A stretch of 64,000 nt of DNA from Colletes latitarsis (Eukaryota; Arthropoda; Insecta; Hymenoptera; Colletidae). The first letter of the stretch is position 1. Every line of letters begins with the position of its first letter. This document shows positions 47,603-59,429 of this stretch, one piece after another. Below the pieces are notes generated by a model. That model made no database searches and had not been told where the DNA came from. It saw only the letters and a list, made by a program, of their open reading frames with translations. The translations under genes and the position numbers were made by a program. The stretch is from assembly GCF_051014445.1 (NCBI RefSeq), contig NC_135137.1:28459501-28523500 (forward strand), in the 5' to 3' direction.

Positions 47603-48370
47603 CAGTGTTTCCCAACGTAGGGGGCAATTCGAAAATGAACTTGACCAGAGTTGTTAACCTTATAGCGACTCTCAATCACTACTCGAGCTGCATAAACTAA
47701 ATTAAAAGATGACAAAGACGTTAAAGCTATGCCACTAAGTAACAATACTGTTAACAGAGGAAAATACAACTTGTTGAAAAGCTAAAAGCAAGAAAATTCT
47801 CGATGCAAATGGATAAATCAACTTTGAGAGACAATAAGGCTGTACTTTTAACTTACGTAAGATATATTGATAAAGGTGATTTTGCTGAAGAAATGTTGTT
47901 CTGTAAATCATTAAAAAGCACCACTACCTCCAAAGATATATATATAGTAAGCTAAAACTGACTTAGATGTCAATAATATACTAATGAAAAATATAACATC
48001 TTATGCTGCAGATGATACTCCTCATATGATGGGGAAGAAAAATGGTTGCTTAAAATTGATGAAAGATGAGAATCCAAAAATGCTTCTTGTGCATTTCGCC
48101 TGTTCTAAACGAAGTAAAATAATATAGAAAAATCTTTCATTAAAATCGTTTTGTACTTGAATTTCAGTTCTCCATTATGTTTTGAAAATTTACTTACTGT
48201 GTTTGCTCAATAATTTCCTAGTGATTTCTTCCTAAAACCTATCATTCAAGTTTCTTTAGTAAACATTTCAATTTTTAAATATTAAAAATTATGTATATGT
48301 GGGGGGGGGGGCATAAGAATTTTAGAAAAGCTTAGGTGAGGCATAGCATAAGAAAGTTTGAAAAACACTG
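47603..48370 (+). mobile_element. Internally deleted hAT transposon (768 bp)
   Basis: Bounded by CAGTGTTTCCCAACGTAGGG on the left and GTTTGAAAAACACTG on the right, hAT-type imperfect terminal inverted repeats. It is flanked by a perfect 8-bp duplication (ctctagaa). The interior carries part of a ZBED/SCAND3-like transposase. An 11-G run (48301-48311) lies in the right non-coding part. The intact duplication indicates a fairly recent insertion of an already deleted copy. Confidence 0.92.
47708..48127 (+). pseudogene. hAT transposase fragment (ZBED/SCAND3-like)
   Basis: Three blocks in plus-strand frames match the conserved hAT catalytic region. First MPLSNNTVNR. Then, after a one-base shift near 47758, KLKARKFSMQMDKSTLRDNK and AVLLTYVRYI, corresponding to family 'kfsLqlDEST.....allaYVRf', whose Asp is the first catalytic residue. 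Then, after a stop at about 47958, ITSYAADDTPHMMGKKNG and LLVHFACS, corresponding to 'TDGApaMvG...vHC..HR', with the second catalytic Asp. The N-terminal BED zinc finger and the C-terminal dimerisation region with the third acidic residue are absent. Cannot encode an active enzyme. Confidence 0.85.
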
Positions 48371-48378
48371 CTCTAGAA
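48371..48378. repeat. hAT target-site duplication, right (ctctagaa)
   Basis: Identical to 47595-47602. Confidence 0.9.
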
Positions 48379-49705
48379 TGATCGATGGTGGCTCATCTAA
48401 TTTTTGTCATTTCAACTAAGCTCTATTAAAGCAATAATTGAGTGACGAAAATTGACAAATATTTAACATGTAAATACTGATATTTAATTGGAAATTTTAA
48501 CAAGCTTCAAAGGTGTTCCCGATTAAGGTTCCCCCAGTTAATAAAGAATGATCTCCTTGAACCAACACTCCCAAGGTAACGCCCAAAGGTCTATAATTCA
48601 AGAGATGAAACTCGAAGCTGTCTCCCCGATGATAACTATCCTCATTAACACGGAGAACGGCGTTATCTCATATGAAATTTCAGTCCCCCTGTCCTCGACC
48701 TGCGCGCACGGTCGATGTCTCCAATATATTTTTTTTATTCTCGAACTTGGTAATCTCATCCTTACATAACGCAAGCGACGATGACTCAATCTTGGGAACG
48801 CTAACAATCCGAGGAAATCCATCACAATGGAAAACCGTGAAACGCGAAGCTGCCGCGAGTTCTATTCAATCGGGATACTTTCCTTCGTTAATTACGTCGA
48901 AGGGAACCTTTAATTTTTCTAAATTTATATACAAGATACGTTATGTAACAAAATACTGAGCGTTCCAACTTCTTGTGCGTAACAGATGATATATTCTGCG
49001 AAGACAATCGGCCATGAGAGGTGAAGTAATACTTTCGCGTTACCTAGGACTCGTAACACGATGAATTTACGTCCAGGTATCGTCGTTCGCGCTAAGTTGA
49101 TTTTTACAATTATCAATTTATATTGAAATCTTTATTTGGTACGTACACAAACGTTTTACTGTAAATATTGTTACATAACGCATTCTGTGTATCGTTCTTG
49201 TTATCAGAAAATTTATTATACAATATCAAATTATGTCTTTTTTATGGATCATTCATAATTGCATTATTAGCAAAATTTATCAATAGAATGGTAAAACAGT
49301 CGTGAAACCAATTTACGTTATATATTTTCCTTCTTGCAATTTCAATGTATTTATGACAAAAAAGAAATAACATTCAATCGCATCAAGAGGTAAATATAAT
49401 TTGAGGGGAAAATTATATTCATGTTTTAATTACAATTTTCAAATGTATATATGTTATAATTAATACTAACGATAGTTTCCTTCACGAATTTTTCACGATC
49501 ATGTATAAAATATGATTGTCGATTACAATACGATGCTAGTTGTAAATTGAAAAATTAAATAAAAGCAAAGAAAACGATTTTATCGTTGTGGATTCCTAAT
49601 ACTCTTCGTAAACTTTTCGAAACAAGTGCAAATTTGTTGATATAAACTGTTATTTAACGAAACACTCTTTATTAAAATTACATTATTAATTCGGATTACG
49701 TGCAG
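48379..49705. other. Non-coding DNA with a moderately GC-rich part (48500-48900)
   Basis: The richer part holds overlapping frames on both strands (48548-48959) without recognised motifs. The remainder is AT-rich. Confidence 0.45.
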
Positions 49706-50032
49706 CTCTATCTAAGACCAATATTCTTTTAACACGAAAGACCAACAGTTTCAATGAAAAAAGTAACGACAAAATAATTCAAGTATCGTCAGATTACGTA
49801 ACGAGAATAACCATCTCAGAAAATTAAAAGACTAAAAGTCTTTTAGAGATGTAGTTTCGTTTCTACTTCGACTCTATCTAAGACCAATATTCTTTTAACA
49901 CGAAAAACCAACATTTTCAATGAAAGAAGTAACGACAAAATAATTCAAGTATCGTCAGATTACGTAACGAGAATAACCATCTCAGAAAATTAAAAGACTA
50001 AAAGTCTTTTAGAGATGTAGTTTCGTTTCTAT
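49706..50032 (+). repeat. 166-bp tandem duplication with internal hairpin
   Basis: Copies start at 49706 and 49872 (ctctatctaagaccaatatt) and are nearly identical. Each contains the small inverted repeat aaaagact-aaa-agtctttt. Recent local duplication. Confidence 0.93.
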
Positions 50033-50089
50033 AAAGATCAAAGGGTGCTCGAAATCTTTCAGCGGGTAGTATGCACGGTGCAGAAGGCA

Positions 50090-50700
50090 ACAAGTAGCAA
50101 AGCAAAAGGTCCATTTCGGAAAAAGTACAGTTGCAGCCATCGCGAATTACAGGAACGACGAGCATTCGTTCTAAAATCGTCCCTCGGACGACGGGGAATG
50201 CACGTATCGTCTCGGTGACGCTTTAATTAGAGCAAGAGCTGGCGATGTAAATTGTCCCATTGGGAATGAAATGCGAAAAGGGTATCGACGTCCTGTTGCA
50301 TCGGCGTCGTTTTTGTCACGGCGCCACGATGTGCTTGCAACGGTGTCGAGGCTCGTTTACGCTGAATACGAAACAAGATTTTCCAGGCTGTTGACGCGTC
50401 TGAATTCAAATGTGCCGAACGCCTGGTTGGCAGGAATGAGAATGGCCATGCAGGCATACTGGCTGATAGCGATTGAGGCCGTGTACGAGGATCATGAAGC
50501 AGATCGTGAAAACTCACTCGCCTGTTACCGGGTTAAATTCCTGCCGCGGGCGAGCGCGTAAAATACACAGTTAAGCGGTTTATTTGAACAGAATAATGCG
50601 AAGATGCAAATGAGCGGCAGATGTTGTTGAAAGAAAATACTACGCGAACCCGGGCGTAGTGACGCATGGTGAAACTAACTGTACCCGTTGGAATCGATTT
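50090..50700. other. CpG-rich block with opposed open frames
   Basis: The plus-strand frame 50271-50561 (96 codons) contains the protein-like segment NAWLAGMRMAMQAYWLIAIE; the minus-strand frame 50227-50517 overlaps it almost completely. Neither recognised. One of them may be an exon, but composition alone could explain both. Confidence 0.3.
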
Positions 50701-50712
50701 CTGGAACGGTCC

Positions 50713-51236
50713 AACGTGATTTTAATTTATATACGATGATCCTTTGCTCGATAACATGAAGATTCCTTGATTTTAATTCGTCCTCGTTCTCGTATCGAAA
50801 CCTCTTAGAGGAAAATTAAAATCAAAATAATCAAAATAATTATTCATAATTTCTAAATATTATATTTCTACGTATGATTAGTTGGTAAAATATATCGTGA
50901 ATTTGTTTTAGCTTGTTAAAAGGATTTTATCCACCTCACTCAATTGGCTGAAATTTTAACGTGATTTAAATTTATATACGATGATTCCTTGCTCGATAAC
51001 ATGAAAATTCCTTGATTTTAATTCGTCCTCGGTCTCGTATCTAATTTGAAACTGCTTAAAGAAAAATTAACATCAAAATGATGAAAATAATGATTTATAA
51101 TTTCTAAATATTATATTTCTAAGTATTGTTAGTTGTTAAAATATATCGTGAATTTGTTTTAGCTTGTTTAAACTCTCATAATTAAAAATAGTTTATCCAC
51201 CTCGCTTTATTGGCTTAAATTTTAACGTGATTTAAT
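50713..51236 (+). repeat. Diverged tandem duplication, ~245-266 bp unit, two copies
   Basis: Copies start at 50713 and 50958 with aacgtgatt; the motif returns at 51224. Shared blocks include 'tttatatacgatgatt', 'ttgctcgataacatgaa', 'ttgattttaattcgtcctcg' and 'aatatatcgtgaatttgttt'. Older than the 166-bp pair just to the left. Confidence 0.85.
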
Positions 51237-52584
51237 TGTGAAAATATTCAACGATTTAAAGAATCAGACTAGTACAATAGAACCTCGATTATTGCATAAG
51301 AGTCGTCGTATGATTACGAAGCAAAAATTGTACAAATAATTTTTAAATTGAGAAATTCCTACATTATTTTGTTGGATATAATTTCGAATACCGAAATTGT
51401 TTATTCTGAGATTACCTTTATTACTTTTTAGAGATAATTGTAGGCTATGAGAAACATGAGAAGGTTGACGAACTTTGCATTTAATGTATACCTGTGCGTT
51501 AGACACAACAACATGCTAATACATATTTATGTGTCTGCACGCTTCGTGAACTACTTGCTATTTAAAAATACAAAGAATCAGGGAACGATTAATGCGTTAC
51601 ACGTGAAGGCCTACAAAAACGCGTGTGTCAACGTTTCTCTAATTTAAAGCCGTCACGTCGTATCACATGCTTGTTCGAGGACAAGGATAATCTAAAACAA
51701 CTTGGTAGTTATGCACGTATGGAATACAAACTATATCACGAACAGGTAAATCAGAAAAGTAGGAAATTAGAACTGACAACACTTTTGAAAAATAGTGATA
51801 GATTTGTTTGGAATTCCAAACATTGATTTATGGTAGGATCGCCTAGTACGCATTTTTTTCGACTGTTTAATTGTACGAGGGATTAAGACCCTAGAAATTA
51901 CTTTATTTGCACGGAATTTAGTCTGGGTCATGACAAAATAATAGTTTTGATAGTTCTAAAAACTGATCAGTTACTCTATAATTTAGGCACTAGGGAAATA
52001 AATACATTGAGACACTATTGAACCTGTCTCATAAATGTCAAAAGATTATTAATTCCTCTAGAAATTAATGTAAAATCAAATTCTAAATATCAATCCACGT
52101 ATTAGAAATTAATTCACCACAACACTATTGTAATACCAACTCGAAACAATAAACCGAGTATTAAAAAAATTATTCCACTACTCGTATTACTCGTATATGT
52201 CTACAAATATTTTAATGCTTAATAGTACACGAGAATGTTTCAATGAAAACGAACAGTGATATAATAATGAGTAGAGTTAAGAAAGCATGGACAATTATAG
52301 TTCACTAGACAGAAAAAGTAAACATGTAAATTGGAAGTTATCCTAAGCTTACTAAGCAAGGATTAAATAAAAACTAAAAAAAAACAATAAATAAATGAAC
52401 AGTGATACACTGTAATAATTTAGTAAACTTTAATGTGTCACAATTTCTGAACTGTTTAGGTCTTAAGTAGGTACTTTAATACTCTTTTGTAGAGAATAAA
52501 AAACTACATCGAATAATCTAATCAAAATTATACAGTTCCATCTAAAACAGAATTGCATAAGCCGGAAAAAGAAACAACATTTTT
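51237..52584. other. AT-rich non-coding DNA, nothing recognised
   Basis: A lone 'tagaacctcgattatt' (51276-51291) resembles a pogo/jerky-type terminus, but no partner was found. Confidence 0.5.
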
Positions 52585-52930
52585 TCGTTTAAAGCTTTGT
52601 TTACGAGTCATTTGAATTTCAAAATTTGTCGAGTACACGTGCAATCAAATATGATTTGTCTACCGCGTCTGCCCATCGATCGCTGTTTCTACTGTGTGCC
52701 TGCGAGAAGTTGGCTAGCGAAAAGAATGCGGGTTTGATTGGTTCCCCACTCCACGATCGCTATTGGTCGAAGTGACTCCCCTGCCCCCTCTGTCGTCCCG
52801 CTAGCCAACTTCTTGTGTACGCACAGTACTTTCGCTAAAAATCGCACGCACATATGAATTTTCAGATTCGATTTTCTCGAAAACGTGGCCTCGAACGAAA
52901 AAATATTATTCTTCCTTTTCTACTGATTGT
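52585..52930 (+). repeat. Dispersed repeat, copy 2, with inverted-repeat insert
   Basis: Related to 481-690. In its middle, arms 52691-52719 and 52799-52827 are inverted repeats; the inner 15 bases (agaagttggctagcg and its complement) are perfect. The 79-nt loop holds 'gattggtt' and 'tattggtc', which read as two CCAAT-box-like motifs on the minus strand, and a GC-rich stretch. Copy 1 lacks this insert. Confidence 0.65.
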
Positions 52931-53039
52931 TGCACGTTTAGTCAACCCATGCATGAAAATTTTAGCAAAGCAATAACGACAGGCAACTTGTTGAGAAAAG
53001 ATCACTTTCCCCAGAAACTAACGCAATCGTAAATAACAA
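52931..53039. other. Short AT-rich spacer
   Basis: No features seen. Confidence 0.5.
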
Positions 53040-53720
53040 TCCAGGCATTGCAGAAGTTAATTCACCGCGACACCGTTGAACGCGCCACAGATCTCAATCG
53101 GGGCGTATAAAAATCATCGCGTTCGAGTCACTGATACCTCATTTCGGGGTTGACACACGCTGCTTTCGGACTTTCTCGCCCGGTTACGTAACTTCGACGG
53201 CGTTCTATAGCAAACACGGACGACCGGTTCACGAAATTCATGCATAATAATAATCCGACGGCATGGCCCGCCGTAGACGGCCTTCCCGGCTGTCGGCTCG
53301 AGGCTGTTCTGATATCTGTCGGCCGGATTACTATCAGACCATAAGAACGGAAAGGGTACGTTCCACCGAGAGACTGAGAGGCGCCGTGATACACGTGATA
53401 CGCGCGTATGGGTGCATTCTACCGTGACGCTGGTCGATTAAAGTTCAAGATACAAAACTGACGTGGTTTTCTGGACGATCGCCGTTCGGAAAAATCATGC
53501 CCCGTTGAGTTATGTGCGCCGCGTTAGAATTCGCGCGCGACGACGTTTGTGCAACCCGCGCGCCTTTCAGATTGTCTTCTAAATTTTCCAAGGCGTTTCT
53601 TTCATCGACGTCCTTCTATCGCCACGCCGTGCCTCGAATTCCGATTAGAGACAGAGATACGCTGGCAGCCACGGATAGAGGAAATCCTTGTCGCTGAAAT
53701 ACGAATCCTGGCTTTTCTCG
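53040..53720. other. CpG-rich block
   Basis: Short frames on both strands (53128-53394 minus; 53512-53697 and 53549-53914 plus). Many small GC-rich inverted repeats around 53255-53300. No product recognised. Confidence 0.35.
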
Positions 53721-54017
53721 CGATCGCGAAGTTAGGGTCTGGGAACGTTATCTTGAAACGTTTCTGGATTCAGAGTTTACGGGGACAGGTCTTGTTTCTT
53801 CTAAATAAGAAAACACAGGGCGTGGCCGTGGCGATTCTACGTGAAAAAGTGAATCTAAAATATATAGTAAATATTTTTCGTTCGAAAGTTTGTTTTCGAG
53901 AAAAACAACTTTAAACAATTTTGGGGCATACGCTACCTGGACACGACGGATTTTATTGTAGTATTTTGGTTTCTTGTGTTTAAAAACAAAAATAATGTAA
54001 AACACTGGATAATTAAG
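53721..54017. other. Non-coding DNA, nothing recognised
   Basis: No supported features. Confidence 0.5.
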
Positions 54018-54600
54018 GCAAACAATTATTCTAACATTTGAAGGATGAAGAATGTAAAGTGTTATATTGGAAAGCGTTTGTTGATACTTGTTAACACATT
54101 ATATGTGCACCAAAATAGACGACATTTCGAAGAATATCTCAGGTGGCAAACAATTATTGTACTATCTGAATAATTAAAGATGCAAACTGTCACATTCGAA
54201 AACGTTTGTTGAAACTTATTAAGAAGGGTACGATTATATATGCACCAAAATGGACGAGATTTCGCAGAATAGCTCAGGTGACAAATAATTATAGTATCTG
54301 AATGTTTAAATGCAAACTGTCACATTGGAAAATTATTATAGGATCAGAATGTTTAAATGCAAACTGTCTTCGAAATCTCGTTCATTAAAATTTATTAAGA
54401 TAGGTACAATTATGTGTACATCAAAATGGACGACATTTCGAAGAATGTCTCAGGTGGCAAACAATTATTATAGTATCTGAATGATTAAAAATACAAACTG
54501 TCAGATTGGAAAACGTTCGTTGAAACTTATTAAGATGGGTACAATAAAAAGGTACTCCAAAATGAACGATATTTCGAAGAATATCTCAAACAATGACGTT
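54018..54600 (+). repeat. Minisatellite array 1, ~134-bp unit with one 176-bp variant
   Basis: The marker 'caccaaaatgg' falls at 54108, 54243, 54419 and 54555, spacings 135, 176 and 136. Units contain 'tgaatgattaaagatgcaaa', 'ctgtcacattggaaaacg', 'aaacttattaagatgggtac' and 'gagatttcgaagaatagc'. The long unit carries an extra partial repeat and a reversed piece (54368-54386). Confidence 0.93.
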
Positions 54601-55285
54601 ATAAACAGTTAAATCAATGAAAAAGTCTGTTCCAAAAATAAGCGTTCTATTTTTTTAATAAACCCGAATATATGTACTCATCTATTACAGTACAAAATAA
54701 AAATACTTTAACAATATAATTATAAAATACAAGCTAAATAATATGTAGCGACACTTGCTTATATTCGTCCAAAATACGATTGCAAACAAAATTTATTTGT
54801 CCAAAAATATTCCCTTACTGGTACGACCAAATTTGAATCTTTTAATAAAGTATAAATAAACAAATCTATTATCAATTCTACAGAAATGATACTCTCTTCA
54901 TTTAAATAGTCATATATTACAATACCCCTCTTACGATCTCAAGAAAGTAAGCATATCCGTGCTCATTTAGCGGGAGACTTCAACGCCCACGGACTTATCT
55001 CCATATTTTCACATGCTCGACTGAATTAACGCTTATCAACAACGATCACGTTTCTTCGTAATATCGCTACCGGCAATTCAGTCCGCGTACAATCCGCTGG
55101 CTTTTCCACGCCGCGGTATCGTGCTGGTCGCAGACGGAAAAATCAAAGAAAAAAAACGATCGCGGACAATATCGCGTAAGATGTTATTTGCGAAACGGCA
55201 TTAATTATGCGGCACGTGAAACAGGTATTGGCAGGACTCGTGCACTCGTTATATTCGGACTTTCACTCCACGAGCTACTTAAATG

Positions 55286-55288
<3 letters not shown>
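54601..55288. other. Non-coding DNA; CpG-rich from about 54960
   Basis: AT-rich on the left, CpG-rich on the right, with no recognisable frame. Confidence 0.45.

Positions 55289-55332
<44 letters not shown>
55289..55332. repeat. (CT)n microsatellite
   Basis: About 19 uninterrupted dinucleotide units bordered by imperfect ctttct units. Open frames across it on the minus strand (Arg-Glu repeats) are artefacts. Confidence 0.95.
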
Positions 55333-55379
55333 ATCCGCCTGTTTCCCCTTTCTTTTTCTCTTTTAAACGTGCGTAAGTA

Positions 55380-55805
55380 AACGTGGACAAAGCAAAGACA
55401 AGTTGCTCGTTTTACATTCCTTCCGCTCGCGGTAACGTAGCGCGGCTGGCCGATCATTCGCTACGTTCAAGATCGCTGTGTCGAATTTCATTGTTACGAG
55501 GCGCAATTTACGGGAGAAGAACCGCGGGTGCACTTTCACTCGAAAGCTTTCGTTTCGACGTGCAACGGCGAATCGCGGAATCAAACCTGTGCAACGAACG
55601 TCGAAACCCGCGCGCTCCAGTAATCGCGAATCGCTTTTCAGCGCTCGAGATTTTTCCGCGCGAAACAACGTCACGGCTCGTCGACCCGCGAAACTCAAAT
55701 CGTTCGATTGTTGCGGAAAAATTCAAATCGTGCGAACGCATCGCCGAGATCGGAGCAAGGAACGGCAAATTTTCATCCTGTTGCGCGTGCAGCGACATAA
55801 TTACA
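55380..55805. other. CpG-rich block with several overlapping frames
   Basis: Frames of 143 and 140 codons (plus) and 111 and 96 codons (minus) overlap. They are Arg/Ser-rich in all readings, the pattern expected from stop-poor CpG-rich DNA. No product recognised. A single-frame exon cannot be singled out. Confidence 0.4.
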
Positions 55806-57721
55806 TTTTTTTAACCTTACAAAGAACGGGAGCCACGAGCTACATTGAACAGAAGGAATGGCGCTGTTTAGAATTATCTTTGAAAAACGACCTCTCGTAG
55901 CAGTAATATTTTATGAATAGCAGTAGTTTTTTTCTAGAACGAACATGTATAATTTATTGGATAGAAGAAGCGTATATGTGGAATACCGGTTGAATAAAAA
56001 ATTACGGTAGAAAACAGGAATGCCATAGGGATATTAATAAACTTTTATATTCGAAACTTTCGGTAAAAATTTTGATCTGATTAAAAAATAAGGTAATGAT
56101 TTTGTTACGGTGCAGGTGATTTGGAGTAGCGATATTTAAATTTACTTTCACTTTATGAAATTGAAAGAGACAAGTAGATAATAAATTGATATTCACATCG
56201 TGCAAAATTAATTTATTTCAATGTATTCCAAAGTGTAATTCAAAATATTTTTTATATCGAAGTTCATCTAATGAACATCTTTTTTTGGCATGAAAAACAA
56301 CGGTAAATTTTTTAGTAACAAGTTTCGATATCTCGATGAGATTCCAAAAGTCGATATATTGGTAAAATAAATAAAATTTACGCAAAGTTATTTCCTTGCA
56401 CTTAAAAAGAATGGAAACAGTTATATTATTTAAATACACATACAAAGAAGAATTTAAGGCTTTGTCATTTCCTTTCTTGAACTTCCATGTTGAATATGCA
56501 TCCAGCCGCGTTGAACAATACTTTGAAGAAGATGGTTCATCCTCAGAAATAGAACTGATCGTTCTCAGAAGTGACTCTACATTGAGAAATATTATATTTT
56601 CTGAAAGCAACAGTTGGCCTCTTGTAACGTAGGATTTAAATGAAATTACAAAGTATAGAAGAAGTTAAATGGTTAACTATTAATAATAAATAGTAACTTG
56701 CGAAACTTTTAATTCTATAATTTAAATAGTAATTTTTATTCTGTTAGTAACGAATCAAAAATTGTCTATTTTTCACTTGTTAATTGAAATTTTGCCTGTC
56801 TCTGTTTCCTATGGTTAAATTTTAAAATGTTGAATGTTGTATGAAAAGAAATATCGTAAGTCTCGAAATTTATGGGCCCTACAAGTAGTGAAGACGTAAT
56901 CTAGGACCTGCTCCATTTCCCAGCGCAATTCGGCGATTTGTCTACTACGTTTGATTACTATGATTTCCTACTATGAACCATTGTGAGGAAGAAACGGAAG
57001 CCCGTGGAACACGGATGAATAGTGCAATGAATAGCAGCTATCGCCGGTCTCTACCAATAAGAGAATAATAAACGACACGCACAAAACTCTATTTCACTAT
57101 CACCGAGCCCATTCCCTCATGTAATTTATAAGCACGTTTCAATTAACCAGTTATCTTTGGACGCTGGGTTACGTACCCGAACATCCGGTGCATGTACACG
57201 TGAGAAAGAGTAACGCGATAAAGTGGCGATATAGAATTGATGCAATAACACGGCGCTGCATGAGGGAAAATTGCATACGTGTCGTTTTAGATACAATTTT
57301 CTGCGAATCTTGAGCCGTGTTCGATTCGTTCGACGTAACTAGTGGATCTGTGTTACAAAACCAACAGCAATCAAGCTACTCGACTTTCATCTTCGTTGCC
57401 AATTTCCTGTTACCGGTACCGAGAATCGATACTCGCCATTATGAAAGATGGAAAGCTTTAGAATCTTGGAGAACGATTCAAACTTTCTATGTTTTTAAAA
57501 TAACAGTATGGTTTTTTTTGTTCAAAGTATAAAAGAAGTGACAATTTCATTTAAATTTCTTTTAAAACAGAAGATTCAATTTTTTACTTTGCACGAGATT
57601 ATCAAAATTAGAAGAAGTTACGAATAGATAAATATTTTTTTTTAGTATCAAAGTGAAAATTTAGTCAAAATATTTTATTTATTCGATTGTCTTCTTCGGG
57701 TATGATGTTGAAAATTAAAAA
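55806..57721. other. Non-coding DNA, nothing recognised
   Basis: Includes a 130-codon minus-strand frame (56218-56610), AT-rich and unrecognised, and a small CpG-containing part at 57130-57300. Confidence 0.5.
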
Positions 57722-57723
57722 TA

Positions 57724-58876
57724 TACAGGATGTTCGGCCACCCCTGGGAAAAATTTTTGAGAGATTTTAGAGGCTAAAATAAGACGAAGATCAAGAATAC
57801 CAATTTGTTGATTGAGGCTTCGTTAAAAAGTTATTAACAAAATTATTGTTAAAAATTATTAATAAAATTTGTCCACCCACATGAATTTTTTTCTCGAAAG
57901 TACGTAGGATTTCGGGGGTGTGTGTGTTCATAAAAAATGATTATGATTGACCCCCACAACTGAAAATAATTTTTCCAGAACGATTTGAAACTTTTCAATT
58001 TCGTCGAAAAATTTAGACACCTTCCTGAATTTTTTTCTCATAAGTGCGTAGAATTTCGGGGGTATGTATATTCACCAAAAATGATTATAATTGACCCTCG
58101 TAACTGAAAATAATTTTTTTAGAATGATTTGAAATTTTTTTTTCGCTGAATAATTTCAGCAGCTACCCCCTGTCGATTTTTCTTAAAAATTCCTTTTTTA
58201 TTTTTAGTAATTTTGTTTGACGCCCTACAGAAAAGTTGTCTAATACTTTTTTGTAGATACCCATGAGCTCTACTTCAGAAAAAAGTTTCATTGAAATATA
58301 TTCACAATTGTAGGAGTTATGGCTGTTTGAAAATTGGACCATTTTTATGGGGTTTTTCTCATTTTGCGAGGTCAAGGGCCAACTTTTCGAATATTTCTGC
58401 GATTTGTACATATTCTCCACCAAAATACGCGTAGTTTGGTTTTTTAAACATTAAAATCGTTCAATCCATTCAAAAGTTATGACGTTTTGAAGATACGTAA
58501 GAAATTTTGGAGTGACATTTCTGGCCCGAAATTATATTTCCGGTAAGGAATTTTTACTTGTCCTCTGCAACTGAAAATAATTTTTTTAGAACGATTTAAA
58601 ATTTTTTAATTTCGCCAACTTTAAGCACCTACTCCAATTTTTTTCTCGAAAGTGCGTAGGATTTTGGGGGTATGTCTATTCACCAAAAATGATTATAATT
58701 GACACTCATAACCGAAAATAATTTTTCCGTGAATGATTTGAAATATTTTAATTTAATTTGTTAATAACTTTTTAACGGAGCCTCCATCAACAAATTGATA
58801 TTCTTGATTTTCGTTTTATTTTGGTCTCTAGAATCCCCCATTCAAATTTTTCCTAGAGGTGGCTGAGTACCCTGTA
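57724..58876 (+). mobile_element. Long-TIR repeat family, copy C (1153 bp, both ends present)
   Basis: Starts tacaggatgttcggccac and ends gagtaccctgta, with TA at 57722-57723 and 58877-58878. The ~115-bp terminal repeats pair over nearly their full length, including 'aagaataccaatttgttgat' against its complement. It has the same interior order as copy B, in the same orientation, and the counterpart 86-codon minus frame at 58163-58423. Confidence 0.87.
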
Positions 58877-59021
58877 TATACTGAGTGTTAATATTAAAAT
58901 TAACTTAAATCCTTATTTACAATTGGCATAAATAGAATAAATAAATTCTGGTTAAATTTACACTGAAATGGAAATATTGCACTCTTCTTGACTTCTTTTT
59001 ATATTGTAAAATAAAACACAC

Positions 59022-59247
59022 TTAACACTTTGACTGCCACCTCATCCATATATCACCGAACTTTTCACCATAAAACTAAAACAATTAATTCTCAAATTTT
59101 AATGTTAAACGAATTTTAGCGAGGTTACAAAAATAAAAACGAAGACAAATTTTTAATTAGGTAGTTTGCAATTGTTTACAATTGCAAAATCAAGGTTTTT
59201 ACTGCGTAAACAATTATATGGTTTTGATCCGTCAGCCAATGTGTTAA
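59022..59247. mobile_element. piggyBac-like (TTAA) miniature element, 226 bp
   Basis: TTAA at both ends (59022-59025, 59244-59247). The left end, read inward, is ttaacactttgactgcc; the right end, read on the other strand, is ttaacacattggctgac. The interior contains a perfect palindromic stem tttgcaattg-ttta-caattgcaaa (59165-59188). No coding capacity. Confidence 0.65.
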
Positions 59248-59429
59248 TCGACATCTAAATATACTCGTTCGCGCAATAAAATCTCTACTTTTAATTACTG
59301 CAATCAAGGGTCAACTTCTCGCCTTTCTCCAGTACTTTTATTACGTGCAAAGCTTATTTAAATATTTCTTCTGCATAAAACGAACATGCAATACGATTGT
59401 TACAAAGAACATTCGAAATATCTGAATAT
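59248..59429. other. AT-rich spacer
   Basis: No features seen. Confidence 0.5.

Noticed and set aside
51276..51291. tagaacctcgattatt, like a pogo/jerky terminus
   Set aside because: No inverted partner or TA-flanked counterpart in the window.
55383..55900. 143- and 140-codon frames in different phases
   Set aside because: At least four frames on both strands are open over the same stretch, so openness carries little information.
58967..58977. tattgcac motif reminiscent of the miR-92 seed region
   Set aside because: Only the seed-like octamer matches; the rest differs and no hairpin surrounds it.
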